A stretch of 64,000 bases of DNA from the NCBI RefSeq assembly GCF_018688235.1, contig NZ_CP061313.1:1409130-1473129 (forward strand). The letters run 5' to 3'. The first letter of the stretch is position 1. Each line of letters begins with the position of its first letter. The translations under genes were made by a program, and so were the position numbers. The notes below the pieces were generated by a model that was given only the letters and a program-made list of their open reading frames with translations, searched no databases and was not told the DNA's origin. Below, piece by piece: positions 1 through 8,808 of this stretch. This DNA is from Polynucleobacter sp. AP-Nino-20-G2 (GTDB lineage: Bacteria > Pseudomonadota > Gammaproteobacteria > Burkholderiales > Burkholderiaceae).

Positions 1-780
1 TTTGATGGCTTGCTCGCCATTCCAAACGCGACCTGAGAATATTTCTGGAGTTTCTTTGAGGCGATCACCTCGCCCCGCTTTCACCACGGCGATAAATTGC
101 TGATGAATTTCATCAATCATGGTTTTAATCATCTCTACCTGTTGTGGATTTTCTTTGGAGAATGGATCCATCATGCCCTTATTCGAGCCAGCCGTAATCA
201 TGCGACGAGTAACACCCAACTTATCCATCAGACCAGTAAAGCCAAAGCCCTCCATGATCACGCCGATAGAGCCAACCAAACTCGCCTTATCAACCAAAAT
301 CTGATCGGCAGCCACAGCAACGTAGTAACCGCCAGAGGCGCAAATGTCTTCCACTACAACATAGAACGGTTTATTTGGATACAGCTTGCGTAAGCGATGA
401 ATCTCATCATTCATCATCCCTGCTTGGACTGGCGAACCTCCAGGGCTATTGATGCGCAATACAACACCTGCACTATTTTCATTTTCAAACGCTGATGTCA
501 AAGATGCATTGATATCTAAAGCATTTGCCATAGAGCTAGAAGAAATCTCCCCCTCGAGAGTCACTAGCGCTGTGTGCTTCTCAATGCTCATACCGCGCCC
601 TGGTAGATTGAAATCAAATATCGCCAGAATTACACCCACGAAAACAAGTAAGGTAAGTACGCGAAATACCGCTTTCCAACGACGGGTCTTGCGAGTTTCT
701 TTTAAATTCTCGAGCAATAAATGCTCAAGAGCTTGACGCTCCCAGTTTTGATTAGCGTTGTCGGATTGATTTTGATCCAT
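1..780 (-). CDS. sppA: Signal peptide peptidase SppA, S49 family (C-terminal end outside window)
   Basis: The visible 260 residues begin at an ATG at 778-780. An N-terminal cytoplasmic stretch rich in Gln, Asn and Glu is followed by one membrane helix at about residues 37-57 and then a periplasmic serine protease domain. The S49 signature is present: an NSPGGS motif near residue 111, the nucleophile Ser149 in CASGGYY, and Lys201 in a GSNKGM context that fits the family's general-base lysine. Members degrade cleaved signal peptides in the inner membrane. It is the third gene of a minus-strand run after rluC and the HAD phosphatase, 51 bp from the latter. The coding region leaves the window at base 1, so total length and any second domain are unknown; one helix and one catalytic Ser/Lys pair suggest the short single-domain type. 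Confidence 0.93.
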   Translation of the reverse strand, partial: MDQNQSDNANQNWERQALEHLLLENLKETRKTRRWKAVFRVLTLLVFVGVILAIFDFNLPGRGMSIEKHTALVTLEGEISSSSMANALDINASLTSAFENENSAGVVLRINSPGGSPVQAGMMNDEIHRLRKLYPNKPFYVVVEDICASGGYYVAVAADQILVDKASLVGSIGVIMEGFGFTGLMDKLGVTRRMITAGSNKGMMDPFSKENPQQVEMIKTMIDEIHQQFIAVVKAGRGDRLKETPEIFSGRVWNGEQAIK

Positions 781-831
781 TACTTTTAATTCCTTGGTTA
801 CTAGCGATTAAACAACTTCAGTATCACGTCT

Positions 832-1521
832 TTATGCGTTTTTAGCGGTGAGATTTTCATTTAACCAAGCCGCCAATTGAGCAACATCATCGACATGAAC
901 AAGTGATGGCGCTTCTTTGAGGGTGCTTAGTGGATGAGCGCCATACGTTACCGCGACAGCGTCCACACCAGCATTAGCCGCCATATCCAAATCATGAGTG
1001 GTATCACCAATCATCAACATTCGGCGCATCGGCACTTGCATTACGTCGGATAACTCCAAGAGCATTCCTGGATGAGGTTTTGAGAACGATTCATCCGCGG
1101 TACGGGTTTCATGAAATAGATGACCAAGCTGATGATGCTTGAGGGAGCGATCCAAGCCCACGCGTGATTTACCGGTAGCAACACCTAGCAAGTAACCGTC
1201 TTCACGCAAGCTTCCCAGCAACTCACGAATGCCCGGGAATAAATCAAGCTCATGGTCTTTGGCTAAATAGTGGTAACGAAATCGTTCTGTGAGCTTAGGA
1301 AAATGCGCCGGCTCTATCCATGGCACCGCTCTTCTCAATGAATCTTGAATGCCCAGACCAATTACGGAGCTCGCCAAAGAATCATCAGGCTCTTTAAATC
1401 CCAAGTCACGGCAAGACTGCTGAATACAGTGAACGATGGTTGGCGTGGAATCCATGATCGTTCCATCCCAATCCCACACAATCAGATCGTAGCGTCTATC
1501 GGGCGTTTTATCTTCAATCAT
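832..1521 (-). CDS. HAD-superfamily hydrolase, phosphoglycolate phosphatase-like
   Basis: This 229-residue protein has the HAD motif I DWDGT at residues 17-21 (nucleophile Asp17), a motif II Thr in GVATGKS near the middle, a lysine in SKPHP (motif III), and GDTTHDLDMAANAG as motif IV. The cap between motifs I and II is alpha-helical (subclass IA). Family members hydrolyse small phosphate esters such as phosphoglycolate. A second and more typical Gph lies at 51781-52455, so this copy may act on another substrate. It sits between rluC and sppA in the same direction, 25 bp after rluC, an arrangement I recall from related betaproteobacteria. The exact substrate cannot be read from sequence. Confidence 0.88.
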   Translation of the reverse strand: MIEDKTPDRRYDLIVWDWDGTIMDSTPTIVHCIQQSCRDLGFKEPDDSLASSVIGLGIQDSLRRAVPWIEPAHFPKLTERFRYHYLAKDHELDLFPGIRELLGSLREDGYLLGVATGKSRVGLDRSLKHHQLGHLFHETRTADESFSKPHPGMLLELSDVMQVPMRRMLMIGDTTHDLDMAANAGVDAVAVTYGAHPLSTLKEAPSLVHVDDVAQLAAWLNENLTAKNA

Positions 1522-1546
1522 CTTTGAAATATCTATCTACTGAATT

Positions 1547-2563
1547 CTACTCAGCAAGTGGCTCGAAATTTTTCATCATTGCCGCAAATTCAGCGGGAAG
1601 CGGAGACTCAATCCGCATCTTTTCACCAGTACGCGGATGGGTAAATCCAGCGAGATGGGCATGCAAATACAAACGTTTTGATTTAACAAGCTTGTCTTGA
1701 TCTTCAAAGCCATATTTATCGTCGCCTAAGATGGCGTGACCCAATTTCTGTAGGTGCACACGAATCTGGTGAGTACGACCCGTTTTTAACTGGGCTTCAG
1801 CCAAAGTAATTGCGGCACCATCCCGTTTCAGCGTTTTAGTAACGCGCAAAGCGGTATGGCTAGGCAGGCCGTCTGGGTCAACGCGCACACGACGCTCACC
1901 ATTAGCCAGCAAGTATTTGTGTAGAGGGAATTTCAACTGCATTACGCCAGGGCCCTGAGCAATTTCCCCATGAGCCAGTAAGTAATAGCGCTTATCTGTC
2001 TGCCCTTCACGAATCTGACGATGCAACTCGACCAAGGCGCTGCGCTTTTTGGCCAAGAGCAATACCCCAGAGGTATCGCGATCTAGGCGATGAACCAGCT
2101 CCAAGAATTTCAACTCAGGACGGGTAATGCGCAAGGTTTCAATGACCCCAAGAGCGATTCCGGATCCACCATGGACAGCCAACCCCGCCGGCTTATTCAC
2201 TATTAATAAAGCCTCATCCTCAAAAAGAATCGGCATTTTGTCGGAATAACCCCGGGCCCGAGACTTAGTTTGAGCAGTATTGACCGCAGCCATTTGTGCT
2301 GGTTCAGCAATCCGAACTGGCGGAACCCTCACCACATCCCCTTCAATAAGGCGGGTGGTTGGCTCTGCCCGCTTCTTATTCACCCGTACTTCGCCAGAGC
2401 GAATGATCCGATACACATGGCTCTTAGGGACCCCTTTGGCCCAACGCAAAAGGTAGTTATCCAGGCGCTGCCCAGCCTCTTCCGGACCAATAGTCTGAAG
2501 ATGTACCGCTGCTGGAGCGGGTGTTTTGAGCTTTAAGGGCTTGGAAATGGGTTCGGATTTCAT
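1547..2563 (-). CDS. rluC: 23S rRNA pseudouridine synthase RluC/RluD type
   Basis: The 338-residue protein has an S4 RNA-binding domain at about residues 30-90 (DNYLLRW through the IRSGEVRVN region) and an RluA-type catalytic domain. The catalytic aspartate is Asp161 in HRLDRDTSG at 158-166. The C-terminal KTGRTHQIRVH and LGDDKYG motifs are also intact. RluC converts uridines 955, 2504 and 2580 of 23S rRNA (E. coli numbering) to pseudouridine. Position beside and divergent from rne is the usual place for rluC in proteobacteria and favours RluC over RluD. The start ATG at 2561-2563 gives a short N-terminal extension rich in Pro and Lys before the S4 domain. It heads the run that continues to the HAD phosphatase and sppA. 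Confidence 0.9.
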   Translation of the reverse strand: MKSEPISKPLKLKTPAPAAVHLQTIGPEEAGQRLDNYLLRWAKGVPKSHVYRIIRSGEVRVNKKRAEPTTRLIEGDVVRVPPVRIAEPAQMAAVNTAQTKSRARGYSDKMPILFEDEALLIVNKPAGLAVHGGSGIALGVIETLRITRPELKFLELVHRLDRDTSGVLLLAKKRSALVELHRQIREGQTDKRYYLLAHGEIAQGPGVMQLKFPLHKYLLANGERRVRVDPDGLPSHTALRVTKTLKRDGAAITLAEAQLKTGRTHQIRVHLQKLGHAILGDDKYGFEDQDKLVKSKRLYLHAHLAGFTHPRTGEKMRIESPLPAEFAAMMKNFEPLAE

Positions 2564-2639
2564 GATTTATCTCTCTTGCCGCCTCGACAGGGGGTGACAA
2601 GGGACTCAACAATACCCCATTGTCGTTCAACTTGTGCCG

Positions 2640-2645
2640 TATAAT
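2640..2645 (+). promoter_or_regulatory. Candidate -10 box for rne
   Basis: A perfect TATAAT lies at 2640-2645, about 380 bp before the rne start codon and 75 bp from the divergent rluC start. No good -35 box sits at 16-18 bp; the nearest TTG-containing hexamer, at 2620-2625, leaves only a 14-bp gap. The assignment rests on the -10 match and on the structured DNA that begins right after it, so it is tentative. Confidence 0.4.
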
Positions 2646-2651
2646 CAACGC

Positions 2652-3026
2652 TCTAGCTAATTTATTGGCTTGATCCCAACCTGAAGTCAGGTTTGAATCG
2701 TGGAGCTTGGAGTCGCCCTTAATAGACTCCCGGGGTTGCCCCTCCCCCGTTGTAATGAGGCGCAGGGTTGGTGTGCCGTATGCCGCGACCCGCGATTAGA
2801 AGACAGTTTTCAGGCGCGCGCCTGCATTGATGACCTAAAGGAGGTCTCTGCGGCGATCGTCAAGTGTGGCACCGATTTAACCAATATTTAACTCGGTGTA
2901 CTAGGCAAAAATTGCCTGGATTTGCTTGATCCACACTCCAAAGCCGCCAATGGGCTATGCCTCAAGCGGCACATAACCTGTCCCTACCGCAGCGCGCAGC
3001 GACGCACTCCCCAACAGGAGAGTGTT
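2652..3026 (+). promoter_or_regulatory. Long structured 5' leader of rne (candidate autoregulatory UTR)
   Basis: About 375 bases separate the candidate -10 box from the rne ATG. The stretch is richer in GC than its surroundings and carries a series of inverted repeats: AACCTG/CAGGTT at 2678-2693, GGAGTC/GACTCC around 2708-2730, the self-complementary CAGGCGCGCGCCTG at 2811-2824, GACCT/AGGTC at 2832-2846, AGGCAA/TTGCCT around 2911-2925, and GCCGC/GCGGC at 2943-2970. An A/T-rich patch with ATTTAACC and ATATTTAAC lies near 2874-2891, of the kind RNase E cuts. In E. coli the rne leader (361 nt) lets RNase E degrade its own mRNA; a matching role here is inferred. The 63-codon GTG frame at 2700-2891 runs through the hairpins and is not supported as a gene. 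Confidence 0.6.
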
Positions 3027-5672
3027 ATGAAACGCATGTTATTTAATGCAACTCAACAAGAAGAGTTGCGAGTTGCCATCGTCGATGGTCAAAAACTCAT
3101 CGATATCGATATCGAAGCTGCCGGTCGTGAACAACGCAAAGGCAATATTTACAAAGGTGTTATCACTCGCATTGAGCCCTCGCTCGAAGCTTGCTTTGTA
3201 AATTACGGCGAAGAGCGCCATGGATTCCTACCGTTCAAAGAAGTTGCCCGCACCTACTTTAAAGAGGGTATTGATGTCCGTAATGCCTCTATTAAAGATG
3301 CATTACGCGAAGGCCAAGAAATCATTGTTCAGGTAGAAAAAGAAGAGCGCGGCCAAAAAGGCGCTGCCCTTACCTCTTTCATCTCCTTAGCTGGTCGTTA
3401 TTTGGTATTGATGCCAAATAATCCCCGTGGAGGTGGTGTTTCACGCCGTATTGAGGGTGAAGACCGTCAAGAGCTCCGTGAAGCCATGTCTCAGCTCCAG
3501 GTTCCAGATGGCATGAGCATCATTGCTCGTACAGCCGGCATTGGCCGCGATGCCACTGAGTTGCAGTGGGACTTAAGCTACCTCATGCAGTTATGGACTG
3601 CAATTGATGAGGCCGCTAAAGGCAATTCAGCACCTTTATTAATCTATCTCGAATCCAGCTTGGTGATTCGTGCGATTCGTGACTACTTCCAGCCAGATAT
3701 TGGCGAGATTCTCATCGATACCGATGATATCTATGAGCAAGCTGCGGCATTTATGTCTGTAGTGATGCCAGATAACCTACCGAGAGTGAAGCGTTACCAG
3801 GACGATGTTCCACTGTTCTCACGCTTCCAAATTGAGCACCAAATTGAAACTGCGTACTCACGTACCGTGCCATTGCCTTCTGGTGGCGCAATCGTAATTG
3901 ACCATACTGAAGCTTTGGTTTCTGTAGACGTTAACTCCGCACGCGCAACTCGCGGCTCAGATATTGAAGAGACCGCAACCCGTACTAACTTAGAAGCTGC
4001 CGATGAAATCGCCCGCCAAGCACGTTTACGTGACTTGGGTGGCCTGATCGTCATCGACTTCATCGACATGGAATCGAGCAAGGCGCAAAAAGATGTAGAG
4101 AATCGCTTACGCGATGCTCTGCGTCATGACCGCGCTCGCGTTCAAATGGGCAAGATCTCTAAGTTTGGCTTGATGGAAATGTCTCGTCAACGTTTGCGCC
4201 CTGCTTTATCTGAAGGTAGCCACGTGACCTGCCCACGCTGTAACGGTACTGGCCATATTCGCGATACTGAATCCTCTGCATTGCAAGTCTTGCGCATCAT
4301 CCAAGAAGAAGCAATGAAAGAAAATACAGCCGCTATCCATACACAGGTTCCAGTCGAAGTTGCCGCGTTCCTATTAAACGAAAAGCGTCCTGAAGTAATC
4401 AAGATTGAGACTCGCTTCAAAGTGAACGTCTTGATGATTCCAAATAAGCATTTAGAAACTCCACATTACAAGCTTGAGCGTTTGCGTCATGACGATCCAC
4501 GTCTTGATGACCAAAAAGCGAGCTACGTAATGGCTGAAGAAGCTGCGCGTGAGCTTGAGACTGACACTGCCGTAAGCCGCAAAGATGCGGACGTTAAAGC
4601 TCGTCCAGAAGCCGCTGTTAAGGGCATCACACCAAATGCACCGGCTCCAGTAAGTCAACCACGTCCGGCACGTGCCGATAAAACCACAACTGAAACTGCA
4701 AGCACTGGTGGATTCTTTGGGTTTATTAAGAGCCTATTTTCTTCATCGCCAGCTCCAGAAGTAAAACCAACTCCTAGCGCTCCACGTGGCCGCAATCAAA
4801 ACAATCGCAATGGCAATCGCAATCGCGGTCGTCGTGGCGAACGCAATGATCGCGGTGAGCGCTCTGCGGAAGGTGCACCAGCCAATACTGAGGGCGCCGC
4901 TCCACGCGAATCCAATGGTGGCAGAGGCCGTCAAGATGGTCGCAACCGCAATGGCAATAACGGCAACCGCAATCAAAACAATCCAAAGCCAGAAAATCAA
5001 GCTGCGGTAACTCCAGCCACTGAAGCTGCTCCTGGAAGCGAAGCTGCTCCAAGCGCAGAGGGCGAAGAGCGTCGTGGTCGTGGTCGCAACCGTCGCGGTC
5101 GTGGTCGTGGTCAACGTGAACGTGGTGAGCGCACAGAAAATAATGGCGAAGCAAACACAGCATCAGCACCATCTGCCGCCCCTACTTTCTCTGGTCCACC
5201 CGTAGGAATGGCTGGAGCATCTGCCTCCATGCCGATTCAAAACATTGCGCAGAGCTTTAATCCTGTTGCCCCAGCTCCTAGTGAAGTGAAAGAGCGTGCA
5301 CCACGTGCACCTAGAGAGCCACGCGCACCGCGCCAAGATCAACGCCAGGCCAATGCTCCAACATCTACCCCTGCCGCTCAAGTGACTGCTGCGCCAGTAG
5401 CAGTGGCAGCGGTTGAAGTGATTGCAAAGCCTATGCCTGAGCTACCTAAAGTGGCCTTCCAGGCGCTTGAAGAAACGCCCTTACACAGCGTTGTTCAATC
5501 AGCCGGCATGGTGTGGGTAGCAACAGACTCCAGCAAGCATGCTGAAGCGCAATCTCAAATCAAGGCAGAACCAGAAGTGGCAATCTTGGGTAGAGCACCC
5601 AAGGCTCCAGTAAGTCTGCCAGATGGGCCAATGGTTTTAGTTGAAACCGGCGGCCAAGAAAAAACGGTTTAA
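3027..5672 (+). CDS. rne: Ribonuclease E
   Basis: The protein (881 residues from the ATG at 3027) is the endoribonuclease that starts mRNA decay and matures rRNA and tRNA, and it scaffolds the degradosome at the membrane. I chose this ATG because the family N-terminus MKRMLFNA begins here and CAGGAG lies 7 bases upstream; a 35-codon in-frame extension to 2922 looks like leader sequence. The S1 RNA-binding part is at about residues 36-125 and the DNase I-like catalytic part follows, with the metal-binding Asp of VSVDVNSA and the second Asp of VIDFIDM. The Zn-link cysteines are in CPRCNGTGH. After about residue 540 the chain becomes disordered: Arg/Asn/Gly-rich blocks, then Pro/Ala-rich ones. 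That tail is far less conserved and carries RNA and partner binding in known enzymes. Confidence 0.95.
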   Translation: MKRMLFNATQQEELRVAIVDGQKLIDIDIEAAGREQRKGNIYKGVITRIEPSLEACFVNYGEERHGFLPFKEVARTYFKEGIDVRNASIKDALREGQEIIVQVEKEERGQKGAALTSFISLAGRYLVLMPNNPRGGGVSRRIEGEDRQELREAMSQLQVPDGMSIIARTAGIGRDATELQWDLSYLMQLWTAIDEAAKGNSAPLLIYLESSLVIRAIRDYFQPDIGEILIDTDDIYEQAAAFMSVVMPDNLPRVKRYQDDVPLFSRFQIEHQIETAYSRTVPLPSGGAIVIDHTEALVSVDVNSARATRGSDIEETATRTNLEAADEIARQARLRDLGGLIVIDFIDMESSKAQKDVENRLRDALRHDRARVQMGKISKFGLMEMSRQRLRPALSEGSHVTCPRCNGTGHIRDTESSALQVLRIIQEEAMKENTAAIHTQVPVEVAAFLLNEKRPEVIKIETRFKVNVLMIPNKHLETPHYKLERLRHDDPRLDDQKASYVMAEEAARELETDTAVSRKDADVKARPEAAVKGITPNAPAPVSQPRPARADKTTTETASTGGFFGFIKSLFSSSPAPEVKPTPSAPRGRNQNNRNGNRNRGRRGERNDRGERSAEGAPANTEGAAPRESNGGRGRQDGRNRNGNNGNRNQNNPKPENQAAVTPATEAAPGSEAAPSAEGEERRGRGRNRRGRGRGQRERGERTENNGEANTASAPSAAPTFSGPPVGMAGASASMPIQNIAQSFNPVAPAPSEVKERAPRAPREPRAPRQDQRQANAPTSTPAAQVTAAPVAVAAVEVIAKPMPELPKVAFQALEETPLHSVVQSAGMVWVATDSSKHAEAQSQIKAEPEVAILGRAPKAPVSLPDGPMVLVETGGQEKTV

Positions 5673-5684
5673 ACCTCTTTCTCC

Positions 5685-5721
5685 AGACTGTCATTTATCC
5701 CACAAGGATATTTGGCAGTTT
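5685..5721 (+). terminator. Long imperfect hairpin between rne and moaA, possible rne terminator
   Basis: Bases 5685-5700 pair with 5706-5721 around the loop CACAA, with two adjacent T-T mismatches and two G-T pairs in a 16-position stem. It starts 12 bp after the rne stop codon. No strong T run follows, so it may be an inefficient terminator or a 3'-end protecting structure rather than a classical intrinsic terminator. Its right arm overlaps a tandem 8-bp repeat, TTTGGCAG twice at 5711-5726. Confidence 0.45.
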
Positions 5722-5754
5722 GGCAGAAACACCGTTTCACAGCCATAATTAGTG

Positions 5755-6867
5755 ATGGTTGAAAAAGTGATCCCCATTCGTGTAGATGAAGGCAACGGCC
5801 TAACGCCGTCCATACCCGGACAGCTCATCACCCCCAATGGAATAACTAGCGATACTCGCGGACGTCCATTGCGAGATTTACGCATCTCAGTAACCGATCG
5901 ATGCAACTTCCGCTGCACATACTGCATGCCCAAAGAAGTATTCGATCAGCACTATCCTTACCTCTCCCACAAAGAACTATTGAGCTTTGAAGAAATCGCT
6001 CGACTAAGCTCTATCTTCGCCACGCTTGGTGTAGAGAAAATTCGCCTGACTGGCGGAGAACCCTTACTGAGAAAGAATTTAGAAGTGCTTGTTGAGATGT
6101 TGGCAAAGATTCGGACCACTGCTGGGCAACCCTTAGATTTAACGCTGACTACTAATGGCAGCATCTTGCGCAAAAAAGCGGTTGCTTTAAAAGCGGCTGG
6201 CTTACATAGACTCACCATTAGCCTCGATGGCTTAAATGATGACATCTTCAAAAAAATGAATGATGTCGATTTTCCAGTAACAGATGTATTAGACGGAATC
6301 GCTGCCGCTCAAGAAGCGGGCTTTACGAATCTCAAAGTCAATATGGTGGTTAAAAAAGGCACCAATGATCAAGAGATTGTTGCCATGGCCAAGCATTTCA
6401 AAGGCACAGGCATTACCTTACGTTTTATTGAGTTTATGGATGTTGGTAGCTCCAATGGCTGGGATATGTCTCAAGTACTTCCCTCTCAAGAGGTGGCTAA
6501 TCGCATTAATGCGATCTTTCCCATTGAGCCAATTGAAGCCAACTATTCTGGTGAGGTTGCCCAACGCTGGCGCTATCTCGATGGCTCTGGTGAAATTGGC
6601 TTCATCTCCAGTGTGACGCAAACCTTCTGCCATGAGTGCACCCGTGCGCGGATTTCAACTGACGGGCAACTCTATCTCTGTCTCTTTGCAAATGAAGGTT
6701 TTGATTTCAAGACCCTATTGCGATCCGGCAGAAGTGATTTAGAAATCGCCAATGCTGTTATGAGCACCTGGTCAGGGCGCGATGACCACTACTCTGAAAT
6801 TCGCGGATCGAATACCGTTAACACTAGTGGCACTCGCAAAGTAGAAATGTCTTACATCGGCGGCTAA
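5755..6867 (+). CDS. moaA: GTP 3',8-cyclase MoaA (molybdenum cofactor synthesis)
   Basis: This radical SAM enzyme makes 3',8-cyclo-GTP from GTP, the first step of molybdopterin synthesis. Starting from ATG 5755 it has 370 residues. The radical SAM cluster is C50-x3-C54-x2-C57, the SAM-binding TGGEP follows, and the second 4Fe-4S site is the CHECTRAR motif plus a downstream Cys in YLCLFA. The chain ends in Gly-Gly, the C-terminal pair that MoaA needs for catalysis. A GTG at 5752 directly precedes the ATG and could serve instead; neither has a clear ribosome site. The stop codon overlaps the mobA start by one base, so the two are probably translated together. Confidence 0.95.
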   Translation: MVEKVIPIRVDEGNGLTPSIPGQLITPNGITSDTRGRPLRDLRISVTDRCNFRCTYCMPKEVFDQHYPYLSHKELLSFEEIARLSSIFATLGVEKIRLTGGEPLLRKNLEVLVEMLAKIRTTAGQPLDLTLTTNGSILRKKAVALKAAGLHRLTISLDGLNDDIFKKMNDVDFPVTDVLDGIAAAQEAGFTNLKVNMVVKKGTNDQEIVAMAKHFKGTGITLRFIEFMDVGSSNGWDMSQVLPSQEVANRINAIFPIEPIEANYSGEVAQRWRYLDGSGEIGFISSVTQTFCHECTRARISTDGQLYLCLFANEGFDFKTLLRSGRSDLEIANAVMSTWSGRDDHYSEIRGSNTVNTSGTRKVEMSYIGG

Positions 6868-7469
6868 TGATTACTGCAACTCAAATTACAGGATTAATCT
6901 TGGCCGGCGGCCGCGCCCAAAGAATGGGCGGAGTTGATAAGGGCTTAATTCCGTTTCATGGCAAACCATTGATTGAATCTGCAATCAAACGCCTCAAGCC
7001 TCAAGTTGAGAGCATCCTCATTAATGCCAATCGAAACATTACCAAGTATTCTCATTATGGCTACCCAGTCATCATGGATGAGACACCTGATTTTTCAGGT
7101 CCATTAGCTGGCTTTTCGGTTGCCTTAAAACACTGCAATACACCTTATCTCCTCACTTGCCCCTGTGACTCCCCATTGCTACCAACCGATCTTGCTGAAC
7201 AAATGGCGGCAGAAATAGAAGCAAAGGATTTGGATTTGGTTTATGCCTCTTCAAAAGAAGATGGCAAAGTATGGGCGCAACCAGTGTTTTGCCTCATGCG
7301 CAGTAATCTGCGGGATTCGCTAGAGCTCTTTTTAAGTAAGGGCGATCTCAAGATTGATCGCTGGTTCAAAGAATTACGAAGCGGCACTGTTGTCTTTGAA
7401 AATGCACAGGCCTTTGCCAACGTCAACACACCTGATGAGCTAGAGGCTTTAGAAAAGATTTCGCAATGA
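6867..7469 (+). CDS. mobA: Molybdenum cofactor guanylyltransferase MobA
   Basis: MobA joins GMP to molybdopterin to give the guanine dinucleotide form used by DMSO-reductase-type enzymes. The 200-residue protein has the nucleotidyltransferase signature LAGG-x4-RMGG-x-DKG at about residues 12-26, with the PCDSP metal-binding region near the middle and a conserved NVNTPDE near the end. Length matches the family. It overlaps moaA by one base upstream and moeA by four bases (ATGA) downstream. Presence of MobA implies at least one bis-MGD enzyme such as a nitrate reductase or formate dehydrogenase elsewhere in the genome; none is in this window. Confidence 0.95.
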   Translation: MITATQITGLILAGGRAQRMGGVDKGLIPFHGKPLIESAIKRLKPQVESILINANRNITKYSHYGYPVIMDETPDFSGPLAGFSVALKHCNTPYLLTCPCDSPLLPTDLAEQMAAEIEAKDLDLVYASSKEDGKVWAQPVFCLMRSNLRDSLELFLSKGDLKIDRWFKELRSGTVVFENAQAFANVNTPDELEALEKISQ

Positions 7470-8797
7470 CTACACCACAGAAGCACTCGCCCAATGACCC
7501 CATTTTATTGACGTCGTCTTTACACGTTGATGAAGCCCGAAAAGCAATTGCTCAATTAGTCGATGACTTAATTTCTGAGTCACGCTTAAGAAATGATTTG
7601 GGCGATGTCCAGACCGTTACTCTAGATCAAGCCATCAACCGCATTCTGGCTGAAGATTTACTCTCACCGATTGACGTGCCTGCTGCAGATAACTCCGCGA
7701 TGGATGGCTTTGCTTTCAATAGCGATTGCTTAGGCAATGAGGATAAGCCTGTAACACTCAAAATTGTTGGCACTGCTTATGCGGGCAAACCTTACGAAGG
7801 AAGGGTGGGTAAAGGTGAATGCCTCAAGATCATGACCGGCGCTCTCATGCCACAAGATTGCGACACGGTCATCCCGCAAGAATTTACCGAGCAAGCGGAT
7901 CCCGCCAATAATCTACTGGTCACTTTCAAGCAAAACCAAGTAAAGCGTGGAGAAAATCGACGCCTTCGTGGTGAGGATTTACAAAGCGGCAAAGCGGCAA
8001 TACACGCTGGGCGCTTATTGCGTCCATCTGATCTTGGACTCGCCGCATCCCTTGGGGTCGGAATACTCAAAGTTCACCGCAAGCTCAAAGTCGCCATCCT
8101 CTCCTCTGGCGATGAATTAAGGCCCCTTGGTCAGGACTTAGATGCTGGCAGCATTTATGACAGCAACCGCTATAGCCTTATCGGCCTACTCAATCGCCTT
8201 GATTTGGAAATCATCGATTGCGGAATCGTACGCGATGACCCCGCATCACTGAAGAGTGCGTTCATAGCGGCGGCAGAAAAGGCGGATGTACTGATCTCCT
8301 CTGGCGGCGTTTCCGTTGGTGAGGCGGACTTCACCAAGCAAATCATGCAAGAACTTGGGGATGTAGGTTTTTGGAAGATTGCTATGCGCCCAGGTCGACC
8401 CATGGCTTTTGGCGTACTAAAGCCAACCCATTCCTCAAACCATAAGACACTGTTCTTCGGATTACCTGGCAATCCAGTGGCGGTCATGGTGACCTTCTAC
8501 CAGTTTGTTCGCTCCGCCCTATTGCAACTCAATGGCGCAAGCCAAACCGAACCATGCCTTACCCAGGCGATTGCCCAAGCGCCTATTCGGAAAAAGCCAG
8601 GGCGCACTGAATTTCAGCGCGCCATTATGGAGCGTGGATCAGACGGAAAGCCGACTGTCAAAATCACTGGCAGCCAAGGAGCGGGAATTCTGAGATCAAT
8701 GAGTGAGGCAAATTGCTTTGTCATCCTGTATCACGACCAAGGAAATATAGCCACCGGCGACTGGGTGGATGTGGCGCTTTTTGACGGACTGCTTTAA
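7466..8797 (+). CDS. moeA: Molybdopterin molybdenumtransferase MoeA
   Basis: MoeA inserts molybdate into adenylated molybdopterin. The 443-residue protein shows the family landmarks: PAADNSAMDGFAF near residue 70, the MTGALMPQ and TVIPQE region, RGEDL, SSGDEL, the SSGGVSVGEADF loop and GLPGNPVAV towards the C-terminus. It is about 30 residues longer than E. coli MoeA, mostly as an N-terminal lead before the conserved core. Its start overlaps the mobA stop by four bases, so expression is likely coupled. Its partner Mog lies separately at 15492-16115. Confidence 0.95.
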   Translation: MTTPQKHSPNDPILLTSSLHVDEARKAIAQLVDDLISESRLRNDLGDVQTVTLDQAINRILAEDLLSPIDVPAADNSAMDGFAFNSDCLGNEDKPVTLKIVGTAYAGKPYEGRVGKGECLKIMTGALMPQDCDTVIPQEFTEQADPANNLLVTFKQNQVKRGENRRLRGEDLQSGKAAIHAGRLLRPSDLGLAASLGVGILKVHRKLKVAILSSGDELRPLGQDLDAGSIYDSNRYSLIGLLNRLDLEIIDCGIVRDDPASLKSAFIAAAEKADVLISSGGVSVGEADFTKQIMQELGDVGFWKIAMRPGRPMAFGVLKPTHSSNHKTLFFGLPGNPVAVMVTFYQFVRSALLQLNGASQTEPCLTQAIAQAPIRKKPGRTEFQRAIMERGSDGKPTVKITGSQGAGILRSMSEANCFVILYHDQGNIATGDWVDVALFDGLL

Positions 8798-8808
8798 GAT
8801 TGGCTCTC

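Noticed and set aside
2700..2891. 63-codon GTG frame in the rne leader
   Set aside because: It runs straight through the hairpins, has no ribosome site and its protein has no recognisable features; structured RNA explains the sequence better.
2922..3026. 35-codon upstream extension of rne
   Set aside because: The family N-terminus and a good ribosome site are at 3027; the extension lies in leader hairpins.
4743..5172. Two long minus-strand frames inside rne
   Set aside because: They are shadows of the Arg/Asn/Gly-rich repeats, with low-complexity Thr/Ala/Ile/Val or His/Asp/Cys content.
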